Both the position numbers and the translations under genes were made by a program. Source: Roseovarius sp. A-2 (GTDB taxonomy: Bacteria; Pseudomonadota; Alphaproteobacteria; Rhodobacterales; Rhodobacteraceae). Taken from it: 64,000 nucleotides of DNA. A model generated the notes under the pieces. It did no database searches and was not told where the DNA came from. It saw only the letters and a list, made by a program, of their open reading frames with translations. Location: contig NZ_BDIY01000014.1 in the NCBI RefSeq assembly GCF_002072155.1, forward strand, positions 33,174 to 97,173. The letters run 5' to 3'. Below, piece by piece: positions 51,107 through 59,995 of the stretch; the first letter of the stretch is position 1; the number at the start of each line of letters is the position of its first letter.

Positions 51107-52161
51107 AACCGCTGGAGCGTGTCGGCCTCGGACTGCTGCATCGCTGTGACCCCGAAACCGCGCATGGTCTGGCGCTGCGGGCACTGCGCCTGGGGCTGAC
51201 CCCGACGCCCGGCCCGGTCACGAGCGCGCGGCTCAGGACCGATCTGGCGGGGTTGCGCCTGCCCAATCCGGTGGGCCTTGCCGCCGGGTTCGACAAGAAC
51301 GCCGAGGCGCTTGGCCCGCTGAGCCGCGCCGGGTTCGGGTTCATCGAGGTGGGGGCGATCACACCGCGCCCGCAGCCCGGCAACCCGCGCCCGCGCCTGT
51401 TTCGGCTGAGTGAAGACCGGGGCGTGATCAACCGTTTCGGGTTCAATAACGAAGGAATGGAGGCCGCCGCCACGCGGCTGGCCAACCGCCCGCGCGATGC
51501 GGTGATCGGGCTCAATCTGGGGGCCAACAAGGACAGCCCCGACCGGGCCGAGGATTTCGCCCGGGTGCTGGCGCATTGCGGCGCGCATCTGGATTTCGCG
51601 ACGGTCAATGTCAGCAGTCCCAACACCGAAAAGCTGCGCGACCTGCAAGGGGCCGAGGCGCTCATGAGCCTTTTGAAAGGTGTCATGGAGGCGCGCGACT
51701 GGCTGCCGCGCCCGATCCCGGTTTTCCTCAAGATTGCACCGGATTTGAGCGAGACGGAATTGTCTGACATTGCCGATGTGGCGCGTGCGAGCGGTATCAG
51801 CGGCATCATCGCCACCAACACCACGCTGGATCGCGACGGGCTGCGAAGCGCGGCGCGCGATCAGGCGGGGGGGCTGTCCGGCCGGCCGCTGTTCGAGAAA
51901 TCGACCCGTGTGCTGGCGCGGCTGTCACATCTTACCGGCGGTGAGATGCCGCTCATCGGCGTGGGCGGTGTGGGCTCTGCCGAGGACGCCTATGCCAAGA
52001 TCCGCGCCGGGGCACATGCCGTGCAGCTTTACTCGGCGCTGGTTTACGAGGGGCTGTCGCTCGTCTCTGATATCGCCAGGGGCCTGGATGCGGCGCTGGA
52101 GCGCGATGGATTTGCCACCGTGGCCGAGGCCGTGGGGACGAAGCGGGAGGACTGGCTGTGA
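51103..52161 (+). CDS. pyrD: Dihydroorotate dehydrogenase (quinone), class 2
   Basis: A 352-residue FMN enzyme oxidising dihydroorotate to orotate with quinone as acceptor, peripheral on the inner membrane. The N-terminal helix begins [16 protein letters not shown]; the FMN/substrate blocks are [26 protein letters not shown] and [16 protein letters not shown]. Class 2 is shown by Ser in VSSPNT. The start overlaps the DUF952 gene; a longer open frame is out of homology. Its end overlaps the arsC-like gene by 4 bp (GTGA). Confidence 0.96.
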   Translation: MKPLERVGLGLLHRCDPETAHGLALRALRLGLTPTPGPVTSARLRTDLAGLRLPNPVGLAAGFDKNAEALGPLSRAGFGFIEVGAITPRPQPGNPRPRLFRLSEDRGVINRFGFNNEGMEAAATRLANRPRDAVIGLNLGANKDSPDRAEDFARVLAHCGAHLDFATVNVSSPNTEKLRDLQGAEALMSLLKGVMEARDWLPRPIPVFLKIAPDLSETELSDIADVARASGISGIIATNTTLDRDGLRSAARDQAGGLSGRPLFEKSTRVLARLSHLTGGEMPLIGVGGVGSAEDAYAKIRAGAHAVQLYSALVYEGLSLVSDIARGLDAALERDGFATVAEAVGTKREDWL

Positions 52162-52499
52162 TCACCTATTGGCACAATCCGCGCTGTTCCAAATCGCGCG
52201 CCGGGCTGAAGCTGCTCGAAGAGCGCGGGGCCGAGGTGAACGTGCGGCGCTACCTTGAGGATGCACCGACCGAGGCCGAATTGCGCGATGTTCTGGCGCG
52301 GCTTGAGGTGGCACCCATCGAGATGATGCGGTCCGGCGAGGCGCGCTTCAAGGACCTTGGCCTGACCCGTGACAGTGACCCCGAGACTCTGATCGCGGCG
52401 ATGACCGAAAATCCCATCCTGATCGAGCGGCCCATTGGTGTGACAAGCGATCAGGCGGTGATCGGACGCCCGCCGGAGCGGCTCCTGTCGCTGCTGTGA
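52158..52499 (+). CDS. ArsC/Spx-family thioredoxin-fold protein (YfgD-like)
   Basis: A 113-residue protein starting at GTG 52158, whose GTGA overlaps the pyrD stop. The N-terminal [18 protein letters not shown] keeps the ArsC catalytic cysteine, and the C-terminal [24 protein letters not shown] is the family's conserved end. Members include glutaredoxin-linked arsenate reductases and YfgD-type reductases of unknown substrate; no other ars genes are near, so arsenate is not a safe call. Coupling to pyrD suggests co-expression only. Confidence 0.88.
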   Translation: MITYWHNPRCSKSRAGLKLLEERGAEVNVRRYLEDAPTEAELRDVLARLEVAPIEMMRSGEARFKDLGLTRDSDPETLIAAMTENPILIERPIGVTSDQAVIGRPPERLLSLL

Positions 52500-52529
52500 T
52501 CGTGTGGGCGCGGCCCGTCCTGTCAGCCG

Positions 52530-52955
52530 TTACAGCACCCCGATATCGGCCAAAGCCGCCGAGAGTTCCGGCGGCAGGCTGTCATCGCCCGCGCGCGCCG
52601 GGCCGATATCTGCGGGCGCATCCACCCCCGGCAGATAACGCCAGCCCTGAAATGGGCGGCGTTGCGCCGTGGTGGTGCGGACCAGCACCGGATCGAGCAC
52701 GATGGCGCAGCGGCGGATACCGTCGCCGCCCGTCACCTCGTCCAGCCGCAGAATGCGCTGACGGCATTGCACAAGGCCCTGGATTACCCAGTAGATCGAG
52801 CCGCCGTCTAGCAGTTCCGCCTCGCGCTTGGGCCACATCCGGGTGACATGGCAGGGATGTCCGTCTGGGGCCTTGGCACGCGGGGTTTGTTGCCATTCCA
52901 TCAGCCCTTCGACCGATTTGGTGCCGACGCTGAGTTTGATGAGATGCAGGGCCAC
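52530..52955 (-). CDS. DUF1489 family protein
   Basis: A 141-residue conserved alphaproteobacterial protein. Blocks LIKLSVGTKSVEGLMEWQ, HVTRMWPKREAELLDGGSIYW, IQGLVQCRQRILRLDEV and RRPFQGWRYLPGVDAP match DUF1489. Function is unknown; it is usually single-copy and cytosolic. The GTG start at 52955 is chosen because AGAGGATTC is well spaced before it and homology begins there; ORF reading further upstream is unsupported. Divergent from nrdJ, 123 bp apart. Confidence 0.85.
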   Translation of the reverse strand: MALHLIKLSVGTKSVEGLMEWQQTPRAKAPDGHPCHVTRMWPKREAELLDGGSIYWVIQGLVQCRQRILRLDEVTGGDGIRRCAIVLDPVLVRTTTAQRRPFQGWRYLPGVDAPADIGPARAGDDSLPPELSAALADIGVL

Positions 52956-53078
52956 GCGCGAATCCTCTAGTTTTCCATATATCGTAGCGGTCTCACCGGG
53001 CGAGGCAAGAGATGGTGGAAATCTCAAGGCGGGGGGCTATTGTGTCGGTCTGTCTCAGACGCAAGGGAATCGCCGCTC

Positions 53079-55346
53079 ATGACTCGTTTTGCCGCCCCCA
53101 TCGCGGAACAGATCTGGACTATGAAATACCGCTACATCACCGAAGACGGTGGCGATGCCAGTGTCGAGGACACATGGCGGCGCATCGCGCGCTCTCTGGC
53201 AGAAGTCGAGGCCGAGCCTGAGATATGGGAAGAGCGGTTCTACGACGCGCTGGAGGATTTCAAATTCCTGCCTGCGGGCCGGATCACCGCCGGGGTGGGC
53301 ACGGGGCGCAAGGTGACGCTGTTCAACTGTTTCGTGATGGGCACCATCCCCGACGACATGGGCGGCATATTCGAGAACTTGCGCGAGGCCGCGCTGACCA
53401 TGCAGCAGGGCGGCGGGATCGGCTATGATTTCTCGACGATCCGGCCCAAGGGCGCGGTGGTCAAGGGCGTGTCGGCGGATGCCAGCGGGCCGCTCAGCTT
53501 CATGGATGTCTGGGACGCGATGTGCCGCACGATCATGTCGGCGGGCTCGCGGCGCGGGGCGATGATGGCTACCATGCGCTGCGACCACCCCGATATCGAG
53601 GATTTCATCGCCGCCAAGTCCGACGCCGCGCGGCTGCGGATGTTCAACCTGAGCGTTCTGGTGACTGACGCCTTCATGGAGGCGGTCAAGGCCGATGGGC
53701 CGTGGGAGTTGCAGTTCGGCGGTCGGGTCTATCATACCTTGCAGGCACGTGACCTTTGGAACCGGATCATGCAGGCCACCTATGATTATGCCGAACCGGG
53801 GGTGATCTTCATCGACCGGATCAACCAGGCCAACAACCTCGCCTATTGCGAGGAGATTGCGGCAACCAATCCTTGCGGCGAACAGCCCTTGCCGCCCTAT
53901 GGCGCCTGCCTTCTGGGCTCGATCAACCTGGCGCGGCTGGTGCGCGATCCGTTCGGGGATGACGCGTCGGTCGACGAGGAGGAGCTTGCGCGCCTCGTCG
54001 GGCTGGCGGTGCGGATGATGGACAACGTCGTGGATGCGTCGAACTTTCCGCTCGAGGCGCAGGCGCGCGAGGCGCGGGCCAAGCGGCGCATCGGGCTGGG
54101 GGTGACCGGGCTGGCCGACGCGCTGCTGATGTGCGGGCTACGCTACGGGGCCGAGGATGCCGTTGCACAGACCGAAAGCTGGCTACGCGCGATTGCCCGG
54201 GCGGCCTATCTGGCAAGCACCGATCTGGCGAAAGAGAAGGGCGCTTTCCCGCTCTTTGACCGCGATGCGTTTCTGGCCTCGGGCACGATGCGAGCGATGG
54301 ACGAGGACGTGCGCGCGGCGGTGGCCGAGCACGGTATCCGCAACGCTTTGCTGACCTCAATCGCCCCCACCGGCACGATCAGCCTCTATGCCGGGAATGT
54401 CAGCAGCGGGATCGAGCCGGTCTTTGCCTATTCCTACACCCGCAAGGTGCTGCAAAAGGACGGCTCGCGCAGCGAGGAAGAGGTGGTCGATTACGCCGTG
54501 CAGATGTGGCGAGACCGGATGGGTGACGCCCCATTGCCCGATCATTTCGTGAACGCGCAGACCCTCGCCCCCGAGGCTCACGTCAAGATGCAGGCGGCTG
54601 CGCAGAAATGGGTCGATAGCAGCATCTCGAAAACCATCAACTGCCCTGAGGATATTTCATTCGAGGCGTTCAAGAATGTCTACATGCAGGCCTACGAGAC
54701 CGGCTGCAAGGGTTGCACCACCTACCGGCCCAATGACGTGACGGGCTCGGTTCTAAGCGTGAGAGAGAGCGCCGACAAGGTGCCCGGAGAGGGCGCGATG
54801 CCGGGCGAGGGCGGCGAGGTGATCTACATGTCCGACCCGCTCGACCGGCCCACCGAGCTCGAAGGCGCGACCTACAAGCTCAAGTGGCCCGACAGCAACC
54901 ATGCGATCTACGTGACGGTCAACGATATCCTGCTGAACGGCCACCGGCGGCCCTTCGAGGTGTTCATCAACTCCAAGAACATGGAACATTATGCCTGGAC
55001 CGTGGCGCTGACGCGAATGATCTCGGCGGTGTTCCGGCGCGGCGGCGATGTGAGCTTTGTGGTCGAGGAGCTGAAGGCGGTATTCGATCCGCGCGGCGGC
55101 GCGTGGATGAATGGCAAGTACATCCCCTCGATCCTTGCCGCTATCGGCGGGGTGCTGGAACGGCACATGGTGCAGATCGGCTTTCTCGCGGGCGAGGGCC
55201 TCGGTCTCACGTCCGACCCCACGGCACAGGTGACGAACCTCGCCCCTCCCAAAGGCCCCGCCTGCCCCGCCTGCGGTAGCTACGACATGCGCATGATCGA
55301 AGGCTGCAGGACCTGCGCAAGCTGCGGCCACAGCAAATGCGCGTAG
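53079..55346 (+). CDS. nrdJ: Adenosylcobalamin-dependent (class II) ribonucleotide reductase
   Basis: A 755-residue class II reductase converting ribonucleotides to deoxyribonucleotides with B12. Active-site cysteines are in LFNCFVMGT, NPCGEQPLPPYGACLLGS and the C-terminal CPACGSYDMRM...CASCGHSKC zinc-ribbon-like tail, needed for turnover. The radical-domain helix MMDNVVDASNFPLEAQ is present. ATG 53079 follows AAGGGA with a slightly long spacer; the open reading before it is not homologous. A B12 riboswitch upstream was looked for and not found. It ends about 60 bp before the accessory region. Confidence 0.96.
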   Translation: MTRFAAPIAEQIWTMKYRYITEDGGDASVEDTWRRIARSLAEVEAEPEIWEERFYDALEDFKFLPAGRITAGVGTGRKVTLFNCFVMGTIPDDMGGIFENLREAALTMQQGGGIGYDFSTIRPKGAVVKGVSADASGPLSFMDVWDAMCRTIMSAGSRRGAMMATMRCDHPDIEDFIAAKSDAARLRMFNLSVLVTDAFMEAVKADGPWELQFGGRVYHTLQARDLWNRIMQATYDYAEPGVIFIDRINQANNLAYCEEIAATNPCGEQPLPPYGACLLGSINLARLVRDPFGDDASVDEEELARLVGLAVRMMDNVVDASNFPLEAQAREARAKRRIGLGVTGLADALLMCGLRYGAEDAVAQTESWLRAIARAAYLASTDLAKEKGAFPLFDRDAFLASGTMRAMDEDVRAAVAEHGIRNALLTSIAPTGTISLYAGNVSSGIEPVFAYSYTRKVLQKDGSRSEEEVVDYAVQMWRDRMGDAPLPDHFVNAQTLAPEAHVKMQAAAQKWVDSSISKTINCPEDISFEAFKNVYMQAYETGCKGCTTYRPNDVTGSVLSVRESADKVPGEGAMPGEGGEVIYMSDPLDRPTELEGATYKLKWPDSNHAIYVTVNDILLNGHRRPFEVFINSKNMEHYAWTVALTRMISAVFRRGGDVSFVVEELKAVFDPRGGAWMNGKYIPSILAAIGGVLERHMVQIGFLAGEGLGLTSDPTAQVTNLAPPKGPACPACGSYDMRMIEGCRTCASCGHSKCA

Positions 55347-55692
55347 GGCGCGGTGATCGGCTTTGTTTGTTGTCGTTGCGGGCGTAGTTATGCCAAATCG
55401 GCGAATTTTACTGCCACGCGTCGGCGAAAGTTTTGCCAGTGTCTGTAAGGCACTGGCAGGTATAGACTTTTTCCGAAGTAGATTTCGGACCCCGAAATCT
55501 GGCCCTTCAGACTGAGTTTGCGCGCCAGCACCGGCAGGGGTGTGTCGGGCGCGGCCCTCTTGATGAGGCCGCGCCGAGCAACCTCGTGCCGGTGATGACG
55601 CGGACGCTGGAAACGAAATCATTTGACCGGAGCAGGGATCTTCTGACGCGGCCCATGGCGGGCCCGCGCATTCCACCAGGAAAGGTGATCCC
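55347..55692. other. Gene-free stretch with hairpins after nrdJ
   Basis: No credible gene in 346 bp. Two hairpins are visible: GCCAGTG/CACTGGC at 55435-55457, and the perfect 9-bp AGATTTCGG/CCGAAATCT with loop ACC at 55480-55500. They probably end nrdJ transcription. The stretch marks the change from core to accessory content. Confidence 0.5.
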
Positions 55693-56091
55693 ATGAAACA
55701 CATTCCCGATATCCGTGCCCTGCTCCGGCACATGAACAAGGCCAGCGATTTCATGCGCTGGCTGCGTAAAGAGGGTGACAGCCTGGTCGCCTCGGCCGAG
55801 CTCCTTGGCGGACGCAAATGGGCCGCACGGGCCCGCGCCGTCGTCGAGGCAGCGAAAGCTGGCAACGACCTGGCCGCCCGCCGTGGCGAGCTTCATGAGC
55901 TCAATCGCCTGCTGCGTCTCGAATTCACCACCGACATCAAGAGCGTCGAGGCCCGGCGCTTTGCAGCCATCCACCCGGATGATCCCCGGGCGGATATCGC
56001 GCGGCGCTGCGCGGAGGCACTGGGCCGCGGAGTGCGCGCACTCGAGGCGCTTCACCTCGCCGGTATTGTCGGCATACGGGAGGCGGCATGA
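55693..56091 (+). CDS. Unknown helical protein, first of a pair
   Basis: A 132-residue, mostly helical protein rich in Ala, Arg and Leu (SDFMRWLRKEGDSLVASAEL, NDLAARRGELHELNRLLRLEF). No family is recognised. AGGAAAGG stands before ATG 55693. Its stop (TGA) overlaps the start of the next gene (ATGATGTGC), with GGGAGG just upstream of that start, so both genes are coupled. They could belong to the adjacent accessory region. Confidence 0.65.
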   Translation: MKHIPDIRALLRHMNKASDFMRWLRKEGDSLVASAELLGGRKWAARARAVVEAAKAGNDLAARRGELHELNRLLRLEFTTDIKSVEARRFAAIHPDDPRADIARRCAEALGRGVRALEALHLAGIVGIREAA

Positions 56092-56468
56092 TGTGCAAAA
56101 CGCAAACGGCGACGCTTGCCCAGGCGCGCGCCCTCACGCGCCGCGCCGCCCAATGGCTCGACCTGATCGACTTTCGCGCACATGCCGCGGCGGAGACCTT
56201 CTCGCCCAGCATGTCCACGTATCACGACATGCTGGACCCAGCCGCCACTGATGCCGCGCGCCTCGCAGCCTGCCGTGGCATGCATCGACAAGTATGCCGC
56301 CGCGTAGAGGTCGAACGCCTTGACGGCGAAGCCACCCATGCGCGCCTGCGTCCGATAGACCCCTACGGACTGCGCTGGCGCGTAACGCGTGATGGCGCAA
56401 CGCTGGAAACAATCGCGAGCCTGCTCTCGGCTGCGATCGAAGGCTTTCAAGCCTGCCACGAGAACTGA
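56088..56468 (+). CDS. Unknown protein, second of a pair
   Basis: A 126-residue protein of unknown family. It has an Ala-rich N-terminal helix (LAQARALTRRAAQWLDLID), a central DMLDPAATDAARLAACRG stretch and a C-terminal LRWRVTRDGATLETIASLL with a strand-helix look. ATG 56088 overlaps the stop of the upstream gene. A strong hairpin follows. No link to a known system is visible. Confidence 0.65.
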   Translation: MMCKTQTATLAQARALTRRAAQWLDLIDFRAHAAAETFSPSMSTYHDMLDPAATDAARLAACRGMHRQVCRRVEVERLDGEATHARLRPIDPYGLRWRVTRDGATLETIASLLSAAIEGFQACHEN

Positions 56469-56481
56469 GTCAGATAACGGA

Positions 56482-56509
56482 GCCGGGGTCGCTACAGAGC
56501 GGCCCCGGC
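56482..56509 (+). terminator. Strong hairpin after the unknown gene pair
   Basis: An 11-bp stem with one G-U pair, GCCGGGGTCGC/GCGGCCCCGGC, and a 6-nt loop lies about 13 bp after the stop. No T-run follows. Confidence 0.5.
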
Positions 56510-56766
56510 CTGAATACGTCATTGCCTCATCTGATCTCTACTTGGCATCCTGACGCCTCGAGTGCCGCCCTCCATGGACTGTTGTGTTATCGGACCTTGC
56601 GAACACAGCCTCGCAAAAATGGGCGGGATGCTGACATTCGCTGCGAGCGTAAACCCGTCAGCACAGCCTTTATAAGCGGACCTGTCCATCGTTGTCACAC
56701 ATCTGTTTTTGTTAAAGGAACCGTCTACGTTAAGAAAGCAATTGAACCGGAAAGAGGCAGTTTTGA
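56510..56766. other. Leader region before the DUF3800 gene
   Basis: No reliable gene. Composition turns AT-richer toward the DUF3800 start (TTTTTGTTAAAGGAACC), suggesting its promoter. A small open frame at 56522-56782 has no ribosome site and a compositional look. Confidence 0.4.
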
Positions 56767-57957
56767 ATGTTTGCGTTTGTAGATGAGACCGGCAACACTG
56801 GAAAAAATATCTTTGACCCCAATCAGCCTGACTTTTTCACGGGTGCATTGGTCACAAAAACGAACTTCGACGTTCTGCACGGTAAGCAACTCCAGTCGAT
56901 TTCCATGCGTGCGGGCGTTCCGGCGCTGCATGCATCAGTAGTCGGGATGGGGCCAATCGAGAATGCTGCGGACGACATCTTGCGCCTGCTAAAGAAGATA
57001 GATGCCCGCTTCTTCGTATCCCGTGTGGAGAAACGATACCTGCTGGCAACCAAAGTCTACGATGTTTTCTTCGATTCCGGGGAGAACCCGGCGGCATCGT
57101 GGTCCGCGTACAACATCAAACCCTTGAAGATGATCCTATGCTTCAAGGTTGCGACCCTGATCACTGAGCAGATTGCTCGCGATTTCTGGGAGATGCTCAT
57201 GGCGCGAAACGAAAAAACCGCCCGCCAGAAAATCCCTGGAATCTGCGAAGACCTTTTGGCGGAGGTTCCAACTTTGCCAGACGCGCGCTCACGCGAAGTC
57301 GTAACCGAGACACTAACCTGGTCGCGCGATCATCCAGAGGCCCTTGATATCTTCATTGCTGGACGGCAGGCCAAGAATGGCCACATGCCCAACATGGTTG
57401 CCTTTGGAAATCTTCTCGATGGGCTGGAAGGTTTCTCGAAACGGTGGCGACGGCCCCTTAAAAAGATTGTCCATGACCGGCAGTCTCAGTTCGAAGGATC
57501 GCTCGCAGAGTGGCATAAGATGTTCTCAAACGCTTCGGATGAGCCTATCCACCGGCCCGGTGAAACCATCGTGTTTCAGAAGGTAGCCGGGTCTACTTTC
57601 GAAGTTTCCGCTTCGGACGACAGCGCCGGAATTCAGGTCGCCGATTTGATCTTATGGTTGTTTCGTCAGCATCTTTTGGGAAAACGACTTCCACCCGCGT
57701 CGGCACGGCTCCTGAACTATGTCTTCAAGAAGGGCTACCACAGCGACTTCTCTTTCGATGGGGTTGGGGAACAGGTCGAAGAGCAATACCGCCAAATCAT
57801 GGCAACAGATCTTCCTCCCGAGATTGAGAAAAAGGCCCAAGAGATGATCGCTGGCAACGAGTTGCACCGACAGCGCATGATCGCTGCTTATGAGGAAGAT
57901 GGGTTGATGCCATATCAGCGGCGTCCCTTGAGGCTCGCTGGGGAAGATAAGTCCTGA
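56767..57957 (+). CDS. DUF3800 domain protein, possible RNase H-like nuclease
   Basis: A 396-residue protein. DUF3800 acidic motifs are FAFVDETGNTG at the N-terminus, HDRQSQFE centrally and DSAGIQVADLILWLF at the C-terminus; together they form an RNase H-like metal site. Such proteins occur in defence islands and as anti-phage effectors, but a mechanism is not proven. It is convergent with the DUF4411 toxin gene, ends 7 bp apart. AT-rich leader and island context suggest transfer. Confidence 0.82.
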   Translation: MFAFVDETGNTGKNIFDPNQPDFFTGALVTKTNFDVLHGKQLQSISMRAGVPALHASVVGMGPIENAADDILRLLKKIDARFFVSRVEKRYLLATKVYDVFFDSGENPAASWSAYNIKPLKMILCFKVATLITEQIARDFWEMLMARNEKTARQKIPGICEDLLAEVPTLPDARSREVVTETLTWSRDHPEALDIFIAGRQAKNGHMPNMVAFGNLLDGLEGFSKRWRRPLKKIVHDRQSQFEGSLAEWHKMFSNASDEPIHRPGETIVFQKVAGSTFEVSASDDSAGIQVADLILWLFRQHLLGKRLPPASARLLNYVFKKGYHSDFSFDGVGEQVEEQYRQIMATDLPPEIEKKAQEMIAGNELHRQRMIAAYEEDGLMPYQRRPLRLAGEDKS

Positions 57958-57964
57958 TAGGAGT

Positions 57965-58474
57965 TCAAAGGTGGTCTCGCCAGTCTGTGCGGAAACCCAG
58001 CTCGCGACCAAAAGTGAAGGCGTTGCATGGACGAATGCCGAACTGGACGCATACGTCTGGCACCTTTCGGTTTTTCCTTTGCGCCCGTGGCTTGGAGCGT
58101 TCGCTTGTCACAATGACGCGGCTTGCGGGGTCGGCGAGAGCATAGGCTATGAGGAAAGGATCACGTCCGATTTCCTCAATCTCGATGTCCGTCAGATCGG
58201 CGGCATAGCCCTCTTCGGTCACCCGTCTTACAAGGTCGATATCGACTTCCTCCACGAACTTCAGCGCCGTCTCGGTTTCACCCTGTTTCGCCCAAGCGGA
58301 GAGGGCGTCCGACCCCGCTTTCAGCTCTTCGTAGACTTCCACCGGTATCTTGATGCGGCCCTGCTCTCCAAAGTGGACCAGCCACTCCCAGTATTCGTCA
58401 ACTTGGCCAATGCCATAGTAGTCCCGATTGGCATCAATCAGCGTGTTCGCATCGAGGAGATAAAGTATAGCCAC
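57965..58474 (-). CDS. DUF4411 PIN-like toxin
   Basis: A 169-residue PIN-fold ribonuclease-like protein. N-terminal LLDANTLIDANRDYY carries the first acidic residue, EEIGRDPFLIAYALAD the middle ones, and VPDVCVQFGI the last. DUF4411 proteins are toxins of type II toxin-antitoxin pairs, typically next to an HTH-ImmA/IrrE gene, as here: that gene ends 5 bp upstream. The product probably cleaves RNA when the antitoxin is lost. Last gene of the minus-strand defence chain. Confidence 0.85.
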   Translation of the reverse strand: MAILYLLDANTLIDANRDYYGIGQVDEYWEWLVHFGEQGRIKIPVEVYEELKAGSDALSAWAKQGETETALKFVEEVDIDLVRRVTEEGYAADLTDIEIEEIGRDPFLIAYALADPASRVIVTSERSKPRAQRKNRKVPDVCVQFGIRPCNAFTFGRELGFRTDWRDHL

Positions 58475-58479
58475 CCGGA

Positions 58480-59682
58480 TTAAGCCGACAGTCTCGGGCC
58501 ACCAGCCTGCAACACGCTCTGAACATTCTTGGCACTTACGCCCAGAACTTTTCCGGCCTTGGTGGAGGTCAGCGCACCGGCACCGAGCATCCGATCAACC
58601 AGTTGAACGAGTGCCGGACCTGCCCGATGTCGGCGAATAACCGGATATGTTGGACCAGACCCGGCCTCCCGCGCCAGCTCACGATCCCGTCCACGCTGGT
58701 TGAGAAAGTTCTGACGGAAGGTTCCTGCTATGCCCTGGTAGAACGCGAAGCCGAAGGCACCACTTCTGTGCAGCTTGTACGCGACCATGGTGCCGCTGAC
58801 TTTGCGGGCCTGCGCAAATGCACCGATAATCTGCACGGCGTCAGCGATGCCCGTACTTTCACCGATATCCAGTTGCTGGAGTTCGAGGGACGGCAGGAGA
58901 AACTCCCCAGCGACATCATTGCAGAACTTCTCGATATCACGTTCGCTATCGCGACCGCTCACACCTGTGAGACCCAGCCACAGGTGCGCCAGTTCATGGA
59001 TCATCGTGAAAGATTGCGCACCTTTGGAGTCGTTTGCGTTCACAGCGACGAATGGCGCGACATCATCTGCCAGGGCAAAACCGCGAAACACATCAACCGG
59101 TACTTCCGTATGGTGGCTGCCCAGATTGTCCACAAAGAGAACGAATATTCCGGCCGCTTCAATCTGGGATCGCAGATAAGCGACCGCATCAGCCATAGTC
59201 CGGCGGCTCCTGTATGCTCTGAGGTCGAACTGTGTCGTTTCAGAGATCCGTTTCGCCAGTGCGCTCGGCTGTTCGGTCGTGCGTGCAGTGCCAATAAAAG
59301 GTAGCGTGTCGGCTTCGTCCTCCTCCTCAAGTGTCGCGCGGACGAGAGACTGTCTGGCGCGGATGTCACGGACGACAGCGTCTACCAGAGCGTTATCGGT
59401 CATTGCAAAAGCCGCCGGGAGTGTCCTGAAATCCTGCCCCCTGTCTCCTTGGCGAGGTGGTGCGGAAAGATAGAAAGACAGCAGAGGTCGCCGGTACTGC
59501 TTGGACATTTTGACAAGCATTGGGCGTGTCGGAGCCATCTCTCCCGTCTCCATTTGCTCCAGTCGCTCAAAGGGTTCGACGCCTCGCGCCGCGTTTATCC
59601 CAAGCTTCTCCACTGCCTCTTCGAGAGACAGTCCGGCAGTTTCACGTGCCCATACGAGGATATCCGGATTAACGTTCGGCAT
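58480..59682 (-). CDS. HTH - ImmA/IrrE metallopeptidase, probable antitoxin
   Basis: A 400-residue protein with an N-terminal XRE HTH (WARETAGLSLEEAVEKLGI) and an ImmA/IrrE zinc-peptidase domain with HELAH in FTMIHELAHLWLG, and the third ligand region EKFCNDVAGEFLLP. In the DUF4411 family this type of protein is the cognate antitoxin or regulator and may relieve repression by proteolysis. It is 5 bp upstream of the toxin. Its start lies inside the 3' end of a small orphan gene (14-bp overlap). Confidence 0.88.
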   Translation of the reverse strand: MPNVNPDILVWARETAGLSLEEAVEKLGINAARGVEPFERLEQMETGEMAPTRPMLVKMSKQYRRPLLSFYLSAPPRQGDRGQDFRTLPAAFAMTDNALVDAVVRDIRARQSLVRATLEEEDEADTLPFIGTARTTEQPSALAKRISETTQFDLRAYRSRRTMADAVAYLRSQIEAAGIFVLFVDNLGSHHTEVPVDVFRGFALADDVAPFVAVNANDSKGAQSFTMIHELAHLWLGLTGVSGRDSERDIEKFCNDVAGEFLLPSLELQQLDIGESTGIADAVQIIGAFAQARKVSGTMVAYKLHRSGAFGFAFYQGIAGTFRQNFLNQRGRDRELAREAGSGPTYPVIRRHRAGPALVQLVDRMLGAGALTSTKAGKVLGVSAKNVQSVLQAGGPRLSA

Positions 59683-59995
59683 AGCGAAGTTCTAACATCA
59701 TTTTGCGGAAGTCATAGTCCGAACTCTGTGCGACTTTTCGAGCCTTTCTTACACTGTTTCCCCAGAATGCTTGCACTGCGTTTGCAGCGAATGGCGGCAA
59801 TGCGGGCTGCAAACGCAGCATTTTTCGATAGCGTTGAGTGACCGCTACGGGCCGATCGCGACCAAGAACCTGTTGATTTGCAAAGACTGGCATTCGCATG
59901 CTCACAAGCAGTCTGTTGGCGAATTCGTTGCGTGGCAACAGCAACGGACCAGCCATTCGCCCCATGCAGGCAATAGCTCTTGCATACCGCTTCAA
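59669..59995 (-). CDS. Small orphan protein between hsdM and the ImmA/IrrE gene
   Basis: About 108 residues if translation starts at TTG 59995, which overlaps the hsdM stop by TTGA. It is basic (QRYRKMLRLQP, NSVRKARKVAQSSDYDFRKM) and helical-looking; no family is recognised. The stop overlaps the ImmA/IrrE start by 14 bp, so it would fill the gap in a coupled chain. Against it are the rare TTG start and lack of a known relative; if not real, this is a 309-bp gap. Confidence 0.4.
   Translation of the reverse strand: MKRYARAIACMGRMAGPLLLPRNEFANRLLVSMRMPVFANQQVLGRDRPVAVTQRYRKMLRLQPALPPFAANAVQAFWGNSVRKARKVAQSSDYDFRKMMLELRYAER

Noticed and set aside
52956..53078. Cobalamin riboswitch upstream of nrdJ
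   Set aside because: The 123-bp gap is too short for a typical element and no B12-box-like conserved stretch was seen.
56522..56782. 86-residue plus-strand frame before the DUF3800 gene
   Set aside because: No ribosome site, Cys/Arg-rich composition and overlap with the DUF3800 start suggest chance.
58603..59304. Plus-strand 233-residue frame opposite the ImmA/IrrE gene
   Set aside because: Antisense to a gene with HELAH and HTH motifs; no ribosome site and no recognisable protein.
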